Assembly: GCF_014648415.1 (NCBI RefSeq)
Contig: NZ_BMRB01000002.1
Span: forward strand, 765,260 to 829,259
Origin: Actinokineospora fastidiosa
GTDB lineage: Bacteria; Actinomycetota; Actinomycetes; Mycobacteriales; Pseudonocardiaceae
Direction: 5' to 3'
Length of the DNA: 64,000 nt
Shown one piece after another: positions 49,735 to 60,430 of the stretch (within the stretch, counting starts at the first letter, position 1; each line of letters begins with the position of its first letter). The notes beneath the pieces were generated by a model that saw nothing but the letters and a program-made list of their open reading frames with translations, was not told the DNA's origin and did not search any database. A program made the translations under genes and the position numbers.

Positions 49735-50179
49735 CTAGAGTGCCCTCAGGTGGAGTAGCTGGTCACGCATCACCTCACCTCCGCCCACCGGTGTGCGCAA
49801 GGCGTGCTCATGGATGAAGAACTGCAGACGGGGACGATCCAACTTCCCGAACAGCCCTTGTCGCTTCAGTCGAGCACGGACACGTGGCTCGACCCGGTCG
49901 GCGACCGTGCTCGCGGAAGAGGGCACGTATATAGGGCTCGGTCTGCGCGAGTCCAGGGATCAGGTGGGGTTGGTAGGAGTCGATCTGGGTCGCCGTGGTC
50001 TCCAGGAGGATCAGCGCGCGTAGTTCGTCCGGCATGGATTCGCCGTTGGCTTGGACCCAGTAGCCGTCCCAGGGCGGGAGCCTAGGTGCATGAGGCGCTT
50101 CAGCTCTGAGCCGGGCTTCGCGCAGTTCCGCGCCCAGCACCCGCGACCACGACGTGCGCTCGGGAAGATTCACAGGCAT
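49735..50179 (-). pseudogene. Decayed DUF5753/XRE-type regulator
   Basis: Two frames together resemble the usual actinobacterial XRE-DUF5753 protein. Frame A (from ATG 50179) has SWSRVLGAELREARLRAE, then TTATQIDSYQPHLIPGLAQT and EPYIRALFREHGR. Frame B has VEPRVRARLKRQGLFGKLDR, FFIHEHALRTPVGGGEVMRD and QLLHLRAL, then a stop. The helix-turn-helix between LREARL and the ligand domain is largely deleted. A one-base frameshift near 49900-49910 separates the two parts, and the C-terminus is cut short. Such genes often pair with a DUF397 gene, which is absent here. Confidence 0.75.
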
Positions 50180-50467
50180 GGACGCGAACCTAGAGCCGAC
50201 GGTCCCTTTCCTCCACCACCGCGCCTTTCTACACCCCAAAGGATGCATCGGCTTTCCGGCTCGGGAAGGCAATTCGCCGTTCGCGGCACGGCAAACCTAG
50301 ACAACAGCGTCGTCTGCTATGTCAGCAACCTCGTACCTGAGGCCAAACTACACAGTGTCGGTCTTACGCCCTCCGCAACCCCGACAGTCAGGTGCGGCAT
50401 TTCGCTTCTCACTCGTCGGCTGGCCCGAGTCTCCTTGCCCACCCGGCAGCGAACAGACCGTGACAGT

Positions 50468-50504
50468 GCTGTGCTGGGCCTTCAAGGAGAAGGCCCAGCA
50501 CAGC
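50468..50504. terminator. Perfect 16-bp hairpin
   Basis: GCTGTGCTGGGCCTTC (50468-50483) pairs exactly with 50489-50504 around the loop AAGGA. It stands alone in the gap before the amylase gene end and is probably a terminator or an attenuation relic. Confidence 0.5.
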
Positions 50505-50525
50505 GGGGTTCCACCGGAGTGGAAG

Positions 50526-50565
50526 GCGGTCCGCCCGGGTAGGTCCCTGTCGCCGGGCGGGCCGC
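50526..50565 (-). terminator. Hairpin terminator of the alpha-amylase gene
   Basis: GCGGTCCGCCCGG (50526-50538) pairs with CCGGGCGGGCCGC (50553-50565) with a single wobble. It lies 7 bases beyond the amylase stop on the minus strand. Confidence 0.6.
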
Positions 50566-50571
50566 CGGTCT

Positions 50572-52272
50572 TTAGGGGCGCCAGGTGTCGTTCAGGGCTA
50601 TTCGGCCCGTGGACGGCACGGTGGCTACCCGGTTGGGGCCGGATTCCCAGGTGGCGGAGCCGTTCGAGGTCTTGCGGAGGTACTTGTACTCGAAGCGGGT
50701 TCCGGCGGGGAGGGTCACGGAGGCGCGCCAGATCGGGTACGTCGTGGAGGACAGGGGGATCGCCGCGCTTGGGGACCAGTTGCCCAGGGAGGGGTGGTTG
50801 CCCACTACGAAAATGTTCTGGCCCCACGTCGTGGTGGCATTGACGGCGAAGTCCGCGCCGGAGGTGGACGCCGCGCTCGTTGCGTGCAAGGCGATCGCGT
50901 CACCTGCGCCCACCGTGGCGGTGAAGCGGCCGTCCGCGCCTACCGTATACATGTGGCCTGAGCAGGCCGAAGGCTCGGCGTGCTGGACATCGCAGTATGT
51001 GCCCGCGGGAAGAGACGTCTGGAACGTGCGGTTCAGTGACGACGGCTCGCGGTTGATGACCACGTACCCCTTCGCCCCCCGGCCGAACGCGATGGCGTTG
51101 TTGCCGTTGCTCCACCAGTTGGTGACGCCCGTGCCCGACACCGCGTTGCGGAAGCCGACCATGTTGGCGATCTGGCGCCAGGCGTGCTGGCACGTCCAGC
51201 CGTCCTGGTAGCACGACCGCACGTCACCGCCGAGCGGCGGGCCGTCGTCGTGGCCGCTGAACTCGTATCCGGAGTAGACGTTGGGCGAGCCGTACGGCCA
51301 GGCCAGCATGAACACGTTGGCCAGCGTGTACGTCGACCCGTAGGTGCGGTTCAGCGTCGAGCCGTTGCGCTCGGTGTCCCAGTTGTCCACAAAGGAGCGT
51401 GCCTGCGCCGACGGCACGAAACCCCACGCCTCGCCGAACTGGCTCAGGTCCGCCAGCCGCCCTCCGGCGAAGACCGACTTGAGGCCGGTGGCGTAGCGGA
51501 ACTCGTCGACGTCGCCGTTGTTCAGGTACTCCTCCGGCTGCACGGCCTCGCCCGCGCCGTGAATGACTTCCTGGACCCAGTAGCCCGGGTTCGCCTGACG
51601 GGACTTGATGGCGGCGAGATCGCCCGCGGACATGTGCTTGGCCGCATCGATGCGGAAGCCGTCCACGCCCAGCGAGCGCAGGTCCGCCAGGTACTCGGCG
51701 ATCTCCGAGCGCACGTACTCGCTGCCGGTGTCGAGGTCCGACAGGTGGACCAGCTCGCAGTTCTGGACGTTGTCGCGGTTGCGGTAGTCGGTGATCGGCT
51801 GGCGGCAGGAGTGGAAGTCCCAGTCCTGGTAGTGGCCGGGGTAGTTGTACTTGCTGTACGACGTGCCGCCCGTGCCCACGCCCGACCCGGCGGACATGTG
51901 GTTGACGACGGCGTCGGCGATGACCTTCACACCGGCGTCGTGGCAGGTCGCGACCATGTTCGCGAACGCGGCGCGGTCGCCGAGGCGGCCCGCGATCCGG
52001 TAGCTGACGGGCTGGTAGACGGTCCACCATTGCGGGCCCTGGATGTGCTCGGAGGCGGGCGAGACCTCGACGAACCCGTAGCCCTCGGGGCCGAGGACGT
52101 CGGTGCAGGCCCGGGCGACGTCGTCGAAGCGCCACTGGAACAGCGTGGCGGTGACGTCCTTGGTCCCGGGCGGGGTGGCGGTGACGGCGGGGGCGGCGAG
52201 CACTGGCAGGGTGACGGCAGCGAGCAGGGCGGGCAGCGCGCGGGCGGCCCAGCGGTGGGATGACGAGACCAC
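50572..52272 (-). CDS. Secreted GH13 alpha-amylase with starch-binding CBM20
   Basis: 566 residues. Signal peptide 1-32 ([20 protein letters not shown]). The GH13 barrel has [13 protein letters not shown] (region I), nucleophile D209 in GFRIDAAKH, acid/base E235 in [10 protein letters not shown], and third acid D299 in [11 protein letters not shown], where W298 replaces the more common His of FVxxHD. The C-terminal 100 residues are a CBM20 starch-binding domain ([20 protein letters not shown], then [20 protein letters not shown]). It hydrolyses starch to maltodextrins outside the cell. It is divergent from an intracellular glucosidase and LacI operon, with putative LacI sites in the gap between them. 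Confidence 0.95.
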   Translation of the reverse strand: MVSSSHRWAARALPALLAAVTLPVLAAPAVTATPPGTKDVTATLFQWRFDDVARACTDVLGPEGYGFVEVSPASEHIQGPQWWTVYQPVSYRIAGRLGDRAAFANMVATCHDAGVKVIADAVVNHMSAGSGVGTGGTSYSKYNYPGHYQDWDFHSCRQPITDYRNRDNVQNCELVHLSDLDTGSEYVRSEIAEYLADLRSLGVDGFRIDAAKHMSAGDLAAIKSRQANPGYWVQEVIHGAGEAVQPEEYLNNGDVDEFRYATGLKSVFAGGRLADLSQFGEAWGFVPSAQARSFVDNWDTERNGSTLNRTYGSTYTLANVFMLAWPYGSPNVYSGYEFSGHDDGPPLGGDVRSCYQDGWTCQHAWRQIANMVGFRNAVSGTGVTNWWSNGNNAIAFGRGAKGYVVINREPSSLNRTFQTSLPAGTYCDVQHAEPSACSGHMYTVGADGRFTATVGAGDAIALHATSAASTSGADFAVNATTTWGQNIFVVGNHPSLGNWSPSAAIPLSSTTYPIWRASVTLPAGTRFEYKYLRKTSNGSATWESGPNRVATVPSTGRIALNDTWRP

Positions 52273-52288
52273 GGTGTCTCCTCAAGTG

Positions 52289-52436
52289 CTTTCGCAAGTT
52301 TGCCGTAAGTAGTTGCAAGCGGTGCGGTGAGGATGCTCGTGGTGAGCAAGCCTCGTCAAGCGGCCGAACGGCCTAGCCGGATCGGGGAACGCCGCGCCAC
52401 GCGTGCAAGATGTTTCCGCAAGAAGGCACCGGCTTG
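52289..52436. promoter_or_regulatory. Divergent amylase/glucosidase control region with LacI-like repeats
   Basis: The 202-bp gap has recurring (C)TTGC/GCAAG elements: CTTTCGCAAG (52289-52298), GTTGCAAGC (52312-52320), TGCAAGATGTTTCCGCAAG (52404-52422) and GGCTTGCTA (52431-52439). Motifs of this kind are typical of maltose-type LacI regulators in actinomycetes. The lacI gene two genes downstream is the natural candidate. The exact half-sites are uncertain. Confidence 0.45.
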
Positions 52437-52474
52437 CTACCGTCGCGCCGGGACCGACTACCGGAAGGACGCCG

Positions 52475-54021
<1,547 letters not shown>

Positions 54022-54022
<1 letters not shown>

Positions 54023-55050
54023 TGGCCGGGGGCCCGGCGCGCCTGGCCGACATCGCCGCGCAGGCGGGGGTCAGCGAGGCCACGGTGAGCCGGGTCCTCA
54101 ACGGCAAGTCGGGGGTGTCGACCACCACCCGGCAGGCTGTCCTCGCCGCGCTCGACCTGCTCGGCTACGAGCGCCCGGCCCGCTTACAGGCCCGCAGCGC
54201 CGGGCTGATCGGGCTGATCACCCCGGAGCTGAGCAACCCGATCTTTCCCGCGTTCGCGCAGGTCATGGTGCAGGGCCTGACCCGGGAGGGCTACACCCCG
54301 GTGCTGTGCACGCAGAACCCGGGCGGGGCGACCGAGGACGAGCTGACCGAGACGCTGGTCGACCGGGGGGTCAGCGGGATCATCTACGTCTCGGGCCTGC
54401 ACGCGGACTCCACCGCCGACATGGACCGGTACGTGAAGCTGGCCGGCCGCGGCGTGCCGTTCGTGATGGTCAACGGCTACACCGAGCGGGTGTCCGCGCC
54501 GTTCGTCTCCACCGACGACCGCGCCGCGATGCGGCTGGCGGTGAACCACCTGGCGGAGCTGGGGCACGAGCGCATCGGCCTCGCGGTCGGGCCGCGCCGG
54601 TTCGTGCCGGTGCTGCGCAAGATCGAGAGCTTCGTGACCCACATGCGCTCGACGCTGTCGGTGTCCGCCGACGACGCCGAGGACCTGGTGCAGCACTCGC
54701 TGTTCACCGTGGAGGGCGGCCAGGCCGCGGCGAACGCGTTGATGGACAAGGGCTGCACGGCCATCGTCTGCGGCAGCGACCTGATGGCCTTCGGCGCGAT
54801 CCGCGCGGTCCGGCAGCGCGGGCTGTCGGTGCCGAGGGACATCTCGGTGGTGGGCTTCGACGACTCCCCGCTGATCGTCTTCGCCGATCCGCCGCTGACG
54901 ACGCTGCGCCAGCCGGTCGAGGCGATGGGCCAGGCGGCGGTGCGCGCGCTGCTGGAGGAGATCACCGGCAACCCGACGCCGCACGCGGAGTACGTCTTCC
55001 TGCCGGAACTGGTGGTCCGCGGATCGACGGGCGCGGCGCCCAGGGCCTGA
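54022..55050 (+). CDS. LacI-family regulator of starch/maltodextrin genes
   Basis: 342 residues. N-terminal LacI helix-turn-helix and hinge: RLADIAAQAGVSEATVSRVL, NGKSGVSTTTRQAVLAALDL. The C-terminal periplasmic-binding-protein-like domain includes LITPELSNPIFPAFAQVMVQ and DISVVGFDDSPLIVFADPPL. Being coupled to an alpha-glucosidase gene and facing an amylase gene, it very likely represses both and is relieved by a maltodextrin (inference from family and position). Confidence 0.93.
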
Positions 55051-55177
55051 GTCACCCACAGGTGGGGCGCGGGCATGCGGCCCTCGTGGGCGTGGCATCC
55101 AGCGGCGCGCGGAGAGTCCGCCGCTGGAAGGGAGTGTCATATCCGGTCGTATTGGCAAGGTCGCCAGCATCTCGGCG

Positions 55178-55414
55178 TTGGTGATGGCCGCCGCCGTCCC
55201 GATGGCGGGTTCCGCGGAGGCCGACCAGGAGGCGTGCGTGGCTTTTCTCGCCCCGCACGGACACGTCGGCGACGTGTTCGAGCAGGGGTGCGCCGAAGGC
55301 GAGACCGGGGACCTGGAAGGGTGCTGGATCACGCTGTTCGAGGCCGGGGTGGAGGAAGCGGTGGCCGTGGAGGCCTGTGTCCTGGCCGCGGCGGGCGGCC
55401 CTAGTTCAGCCTGA
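55178..55414 (+). CDS. Small secreted four-cysteine protein, start codon uncertain
   Basis: The conservative start ATG 55178 gives 78 residues, beginning inside a signal-peptide core. Upstream in frame, from the ATA codon at 55139, the sequence reads ISGRIGKVASISALVMAAAV, a perfect n- and h-region leading to an AxA site (GSAEA), and GGAAGGGAG stands just before it. No ATG, GTG or TTG is in frame at that point, so translation may use ATA or the start codon may have mutated. The mature part is acidic with four cysteines (ACVAFL, QGCAEG, EGCWIT, EACVLA). Family unknown. Its end overlaps the convergent phosphatase gene by 14 bases. Confidence 0.55.
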   Translation: MVMAAAVPMAGSAEADQEACVAFLAPHGHVGDVFEQGCAEGETGDLEGCWITLFEAGVEEAVAVEACVLAAAGGPSSA

Positions 55415-56972
55415 TCGTCGGCAGCGGTTCCAGCCGGGGGCGGTCGGAGTCGCCTCGGGCGCGTTCGAGGTCCACGGCCACGTGGTCGCCGTCGATGCGC
55501 AGCGTGGCGATGGTGTTGCCGAAGTCCGGCCCGTGCAGTTTGGTCCACTCGACCGGGAGCGGCTCGATCTCCGGTGAGCGCAGCATCAGCCAGCGGAACA
55601 CGCGGGCCAGCGGACGCCACCACGCCATGACGAACAGCGGGCGCAGGAAGCGTTCGGCGGCGTTGTGCATCGGCGAGCAGGTCAGCTGGAAGACGCGGGC
55701 GGCGGTCGGCTGGTCGAAGTGGGCCTCGGCGACGTAGACGTGGTGCACGTCGCCGGAGAGCACGCACACCGTCATGCCCGAGTCCGCGGCCCGGTTGATG
55801 AGCCGCGCGAGGCGGTCCGACGAGCGGCGGAACGCGGGCCAGTGCTCCAGGTCGGCCTTGCGGCGCACCCACTCGGCCACGCGCCCGCGCAGACCGGGAC
55901 GGCGGCAGGCGACCTCGTTCATCGATTGCAGGTGGCTGATCACCGGGGGCATGAGCCACGGCAGCGACGAGCCGATCAGCAGGTGCCGGTGGTCGCCTTC
56001 GGCGTTGGCCTCGATCCAGTCGAACTCGGCGTCGCTGAGCATCCCGCGCGGCTCCTGCAGGACGCGGCCGCAGCGGGTGTCGACGGCGAGGAAGCGCGCG
56101 GGGCCGAAGTCGCGGCGGTAGCTCCAGCGGGTGTTCTTCCTGCCCTCGATCTCCTCCACCGCCGAGTCGGCGAAGGCGCGCAGGATGGGGGCGGTGTCGC
56201 CGTCGGCGGTGACGACCGCGCGGTAGGTGTCGTCGGCGGCGAGTTCGTCCGGCGACAGGTTCCCGATGTGCTGGTAGATCCAGTACGCCATCAGGCCGCC
56301 GCGCTCGCGCTCGGCCCACCACGACGTGCGGGCCGCGTCGGCGCGCCAGGACGCCGAGGTGTTCCAGTCGTCGTGCATGTCGTGGTCGTCGAAGATCATG
56401 GACGTGGGCACGGTGGACAGCAGCCACCGCACGGCCGGGCTGCTCCACGCCTCGCGGTAGAGGTGCGCGTACTCCTGGAAGTCGGCCACCTGTCGGCCCG
56501 GCGGCTCGCCGATGTCGCGCCGCTGGGCGATCCACTCGGCCATGGCGTCGCTGGTCTCGTCGGCGTAGACCTGGTCGCCCAGCAGGAGCAGAGCGTCTGG
56601 CCATTCGCCTGCCTCGGCCAGGCGCAGGGCGTAGGCGGCGAGGGCGTCCGGCCCCCACTCGCGCCCGTCGGGTTTGCGGCAGGAGCCGAAGACCAGGCGC
56701 AGGGTGTCGCCGGTCAGCGGGGTGATGCGGCTCGGCGGGAACGGCGAGTCCGGCTCCGGCCACACGACGTCGCCATCGATGCGCACGTCGTACTCGGTCG
56801 GGCCGTCGACGCCCTCGATGACGACCAGGGCGTAGTGGCGGCCATCGACCTCGAACGTGTCCGCCTTGGCTCCCGCCACCTCGACGGCGCAGGGCGCGTC
56901 GGTCTCCACCCACACGGTGGCGCACGACGCGTCGACATAACGCAGTAACGGTCCTAACAGCAGTTCAGCCAC
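55401..56972 (-). CDS. PhoD-like metallophosphatase
   Basis: 523 residues from GTG 56972 (VAELLLGPLLRYVDA), which overlaps the MFS stop by 8 bases; a longer start at 57044 would lie inside the MFS gene. The N-terminal beta domain is followed by a PhoD-type phosphatase domain with FGSCRKPDG, LLLLGDQVYADE, MIFDDHDMHDDW and VLSGDVHHVYVAEA, the metal-ligand blocks of this family. No signal peptide is seen, so it may be cytoplasmic. Substrates could be phosphodiesters or phosphomonoesters. Co-transcribed with an MFS exporter. Confidence 0.87.
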   Translation of the reverse strand: MAELLLGPLLRYVDASCATVWVETDAPCAVEVAGAKADTFEVDGRHYALVVIEGVDGPTEYDVRIDGDVVWPEPDSPFPPSRITPLTGDTLRLVFGSCRKPDGREWGPDALAAYALRLAEAGEWPDALLLLGDQVYADETSDAMAEWIAQRRDIGEPPGRQVADFQEYAHLYREAWSSPAVRWLLSTVPTSMIFDDHDMHDDWNTSASWRADAARTSWWAERERGGLMAYWIYQHIGNLSPDELAADDTYRAVVTADGDTAPILRAFADSAVEEIEGRKNTRWSYRRDFGPARFLAVDTRCGRVLQEPRGMLSDAEFDWIEANAEGDHRHLLIGSSLPWLMPPVISHLQSMNEVACRRPGLRGRVAEWVRRKADLEHWPAFRRSSDRLARLINRAADSGMTVCVLSGDVHHVYVAEAHFDQPTAARVFQLTCSPMHNAAERFLRPLFVMAWWRPLARVFRWLMLRSPEIEPLPVEWTKLHGPDFGNTIATLRIDGDHVAVDLERARGDSDRPRLEPLPTIRLN

Positions 56973-58146
56973 GTGCGGGAGATACCACCGCTGCGGCGCG
57001 GTGACGCGTGCGTGTGGCCAGCAGGAATGCCAACCCCGCCACACTCAGTCCGAGACCGATCGCGTACGCGCTGCGATAGCCGAGGTGCTGCGCCAGGCCG
57101 AGCAGACCGCCCGCCAGCATCGAGCTGACCTTGGCCGTGTTGGTGAAGAGGGTGGTCGCCGCGCCCGGGCGATCCGGGGCCAGGTCCTGGAAGTACGAGA
57201 TGCCCACGCCCATGACCGCGGAGATGACCACGGCGTTGAGCACCTGCGCCACCGCGACCTGCCAGACCTCGGTGGTCAGCGTGACGACGGCGTAGTAGCC
57301 GATGGCGGTGACCGCGCCGATGACGACCAGCTTGCGGTGGTCGGAGCGGATGGCCAGCCAGCCGAACCAGATCATCAGCGGGATCTCGATGGCCGCGCAG
57401 AGGCTGAGGATGAGCCCGGCGTCCCCGGTCGAGCCGCCGAGGTTCTCGGTGACGTAGAGCGGCATGGCCAGCACGCCGAGTGCGGTCGCGGCCTGCATCA
57501 GTCCGAACGCGACGGCGGCGAGGGCGATGTGACCTCGCGGTGACGTGCTGTCGTGGGACCGGGGCGCGGGCGCGCGGCCGAGCGAGGGCAGCCAGACCGC
57601 GGCGGCCAGCGCCGCGACGACGTAGATCCCCGCGCTGACGGCGAACAGCAGCGTGAACCCGGACTCGGCGATGAGGAACGCCGCCAGCGGGGTGCCCGCG
57701 ACCCACGCGACGGACAGCAGGGTGCGGATCCCGCTGATGGCCAGCGGGGCTTTCGGGCTGTCGCCGAGCGATTCCCGCGCGTAGGCGAACATCTGCGGCA
57801 TCTGCGACGACGCCACCGCGGAGAGGGTGATCGAGACGGCGAGGAGGACCCAGTAGGACCGGCTGACGGCGAAGACGCCGTAGCCGAGGGCGCCGGTCGC
57901 CCCGCCGATGACGAGGAGCTGCCTGCGGACCGAGCGGGTGTCGGAGAAGCGGCCGATGAGCGTGCTGGCGACGACGGCGGCGACCTGGCTGGTGACGAGG
58001 AAGGCGCCGACGGCCACCGGGCCCGCGTGCAGCTCGGTGACGAGGAAGAGGGAGAGGAACGGGCCGACGAGGGCGTAGGCGACGCCGGTGAGGAGGCTGA
58101 CGGAGCCGAGGGGGACCAAGCGAGCGCGCTCGGGAGCGGGGACCAC
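56965..58146 (-). CDS. MFS transporter (SetA/SotA sugar-efflux-like)
   Basis: 393 residues, 12 membrane helices. The loop between helices 2 and 3 reads GRFSDTRSVRRQLLVIGG, the MFS motif A. ISGIRTLLSVAWVAGTPLAA and the overall length match the sugar-efflux/SetA-type subfamily. The substrate is unproven. GTG start. First gene of a two-gene operon with the PhoD-like phosphatase, overlapping by 8 bases. Confidence 0.87.
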   Translation of the reverse strand: MVPAPERARLVPLGSVSLLTGVAYALVGPFLSLFLVTELHAGPVAVGAFLVTSQVAAVVASTLIGRFSDTRSVRRQLLVIGGATGALGYGVFAVSRSYWVLLAVSITLSAVASSQMPQMFAYARESLGDSPKAPLAISGIRTLLSVAWVAGTPLAAFLIAESGFTLLFAVSAGIYVVAALAAAVWLPSLGRAPAPRSHDSTSPRGHIALAAVAFGLMQAATALGVLAMPLYVTENLGGSTGDAGLILSLCAAIEIPLMIWFGWLAIRSDHRKLVVIGAVTAIGYYAVVTLTTEVWQVAVAQVLNAVVISAVMGVGISYFQDLAPDRPGAATTLFTNTAKVSSMLAGGLLGLAQHLGYRSAYAIGLGLSVAGLAFLLATRTRHRAAAVVSPARG

Positions 58147-58202
58147 CCGCCCATCGTCGTCTGATTTGATTCAGCGGCCAAACGGATTTGGTGTGGGTGT
58201 GC

Positions 58203-59180
58203 TCACGGGCTCAGCAGCCGGGTCGTCCGCGCGTGCGCGGCGTCGTCGGCGCCGATGTGGTCCAGACCAAGCCGGGCCGCGCCCACGATCGGCGGCACGT
58301 CGAGCACGACCAGGGTGGCCCTCGGGTGCGTGGCGGCGTACCGGGCGCGGATCGCGGCGGTCAGCGCGCGGTGGCCCGCGGCGAGGATTCCCCCGCCCAG
58401 CACCACCTCCGCCTCCACCAGGCCGAGCCGGTCGAGGATCACCGAGCCGAGGGCGTGAATCTCCTCGGTCAGCCGCTCGACGATCGCCGCGGCCACGGCG
58501 TCGTACTCCGCGGTGGCGAGCAGGACCGGGACGAGGCCGTGCAGCTCCAGCCGGGGAATCCGTCCACAGTGGATCGCGATGGCGACGTCGGTGGCGCGGT
58601 CGCGGCCGAAGTGCGCCGCGGCGGCCGCGGCCAGGTCGGTGCCGGGGCCGCGCCCGTCCTCGGCGCGCACCGCGTGCCAGAGCACCTCCTCGCCCAGGTG
58701 CTCGCCGCCGCCCCAGTCGCCGGTGAGGCGGCCCAGCGACGGGAACCGCGCGGTCCGGCCGTCCGGGGCGATGCCCGCGGCGTTGACGCCCGCCCCGCAC
58801 ACCACGGCCACGCCCCACGGGCGGCTCGCGCCCGCGCGCAGCACGGCGAAGGTGTCGTTGACGACCTTGACCGTCGCGCCGACGCCGCGGCGGAGCAGTT
58901 CCGAGGTCAGGGTCAGCTCGTCGGCGGCGAGGTCGGCGCCCGCGAGGCAGGCTGCGGTGTGCGTGCCCGGCGGCAGCGGGACGCCCAGGTCGGCGACGGC
59001 GCGGGCGAGTGTGTCGACCGCCGCGCGCGGGCCGATCGAGTGCGGGGTGAAGCCCGGGCCCCGGCCGCGGGCCAGCACGGTGCCGTCGGCGGACACCAGG
59101 GCGATGTCGGTCTTGCTGTTGCCGCCGTCGACCGCGAGGACGGCCCGCTGCGCCGACGGCTCGCCCGCGAGCGCGCTCAC
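58203..59180 (-). CDS. BadF/BadG-type N-acetylglucosamine kinase-like protein
   Basis: 325 residues from GTG 59180. The ASKHA kinase fold has phosphate 1 AVDGGNSKTDIALV, the central VVNDTFAVLRAGA, GVAVVCGAGVNAAGI, GDWGGGEHLGEEVL, and the C-terminal adenosine motif EVVLGGGILAAG. This layout matches GlcNAc kinases (NAGK). As last gene of the ngc transporter operon, coupled by GTGA overlap to a GH4 hydrolase, it probably phosphorylates imported GlcNAc or chitobiose. A DasR-like palindrome lies inside its 3' end. Confidence 0.88.
   Translation of the reverse strand: MSALAGEPSAQRAVLAVDGGNSKTDIALVSADGTVLARGRGPGFTPHSIGPRAAVDTLARAVADLGVPLPPGTHTAACLAGADLAADELTLTSELLRRGVGATVKVVNDTFAVLRAGASRPWGVAVVCGAGVNAAGIAPDGRTARFPSLGRLTGDWGGGEHLGEEVLWHAVRAEDGRGPGTDLAAAAAAHFGRDRATDVAIAIHCGRIPRLELHGLVPVLLATAEYDAVAAAIVERLTEEIHALGSVILDRLGLVEAEVVLGGGILAAGHRALTAAIRARYAATHPRATLVVLDVPPIVGAARLGLDHIGADDAAHARTTRLLSP
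58258..58269. promoter_or_regulatory. Intragenic DasR-like palindrome
   Basis: TGGTCCAGACCA is a 12-bp perfect palindrome matching the DasR core TGGTCTAGACCA at all but one central base. It lies in the coding region of the kinase gene, near its 3' end, so it could be a roadblock site or coincidence. Confidence 0.35.
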
Positions 59181-60430
59181 GCCCACCTCAGGTGCTCGCG
59201 GTTGGCCGCCACCAGGCGCGCCGCCAGGTCCTCGGCGACGGAGGCCTGCCCGATCAGCGGGTGGGCGAGCAGCGCGTCGGCCACCCGGTCGATCCCGCCG
59301 TGGACGGCGGCCCGGCACGCCAGGGACTCGTACGCCGCCACGTGCGAGATCAGCCCGGAGTACAGCGGCGGCACCGAGCGGACCGGCCAGCTCTGCGCCC
59401 CGGAGGGGCTGATCGTGGCGGGCACCTCGACCACGGCGTGGTCGGGCAGGAACGGGAGCGCGCCGTTGTTGCGCATGTTGACCACGTGCACGGCGGGCGC
59501 GTCGCCCAGCAGCGACGCGAGCAGGGCGACGGCGGCCTCGGAGTAGAACGCTCCCCCGCGCCTGCCCAGCAGCTCCGGCTTCGTGTCCACGGACGGGTCG
59601 GCGTACAGGCGCAGCAGCTCGGACTCGATCTCGGCGACCGCGCTCGCCCGCGACTCCCCCGCCACCTGCTCCTTCACGACCGCGTCGTGCTCGTAGTAGT
59701 AGCGCAGGTAGTACGACGGGACGACGCCCAGCCGCCGCAGCAGCGACACCGGGAGGCCGACCTGGGCGGCGATCTCCTCGCCGTGCTTGTCCAGCAGCGC
59801 GGGCAGCACGTCCTCCCCGCCGACGTACACCGCGCGCTCCCAGGTCAGGTGGTTCAGACCGACGTGGTCGAGCGCCACCCGCTCGGGCGCGACGCCCAGC
59901 AGCTTCGCGAAGCGGCGCTGGAAGCCGATCGCCACGTTGCACAGGCCGAGCGCCCGGTGGCCCGCGTCGAGCAGCGCGCGGGTCACGATGCCGACGGGGT
60001 TGGTGAAGTCGACGATCCACGCCGACGGCGCGACCGCCGCGACGCGCGCGGCCAGCTCCAGCACGACGGGGACGGTGCGCAGCGCCATCGCCAGCCCGCC
60101 CGCGCCGACGGTCTCCTGGCCGACGCAGCCGCACTCCAGCGGCAGCGTCTCGTCCACGTGCCTGGCGGCCTGCCCGCCCACGCGGAGCTGGAACAGCACG
60201 GCCGACGCGTCGGCAGCGGCATCGTCGATCGTGTCCGGAGTGGACACCACGGCCGGGTGGCCCGCCCTGCGCAGGATGCGCGCGGACATCCCGGCGACCA
60301 GGGCCAGCCGCTCCTTGTCGGGGTCGAGCAGGGCCAGCTCGGTCACCGGGAGGTCGTCGCGCAGGCGGGCCAGGCCGTCGACCAGCTCCGGCGTGTAGGT
60401 CGACGCGCCTCCGACGACGGCGAGTTTCAC
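59177..60430 (-). CDS. GH4-family 6-phospho-beta-glycosidase
   Basis: 417 residues. NAD-binding start KLAVVGGASTYTPELVDGLA, VLFQLRVGGQAARHVDETLP, IVDFTNPVGIVTRALLDAGH, and metal-binding GLCNVAIGFQRRF (Cys) and DHVGLNHLTWERA (His). GH4 enzymes use NAD+ and Mn2+ and act on 6-phospho-sugars; the E. coli member ChbF splits phosphorylated chitobiose. In this operon, after an ABC importer (which does not phosphorylate) and before a kinase, it probably cleaves chitobiose-6-phosphate made by that kinase (inference). GTG start overlaps the ngcG stop. Confidence 0.9.
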   Translation of the reverse strand: MKLAVVGGASTYTPELVDGLARLRDDLPVTELALLDPDKERLALVAGMSARILRRAGHPAVVSTPDTIDDAAADASAVLFQLRVGGQAARHVDETLPLECGCVGQETVGAGGLAMALRTVPVVLELAARVAAVAPSAWIVDFTNPVGIVTRALLDAGHRALGLCNVAIGFQRRFAKLLGVAPERVALDHVGLNHLTWERAVYVGGEDVLPALLDKHGEEIAAQVGLPVSLLRRLGVVPSYYLRYYYEHDAVVKEQVAGESRASAVAEIESELLRLYADPSVDTKPELLGRRGGAFYSEAAVALLASLLGDAPAVHVVNMRNNGALPFLPDHAVVEVPATISPSGAQSWPVRSVPPLYSGLISHVAAYESLACRAAVHGGIDRVADALLAHPLIGQASVAEDLAARLVAANREHLRWA

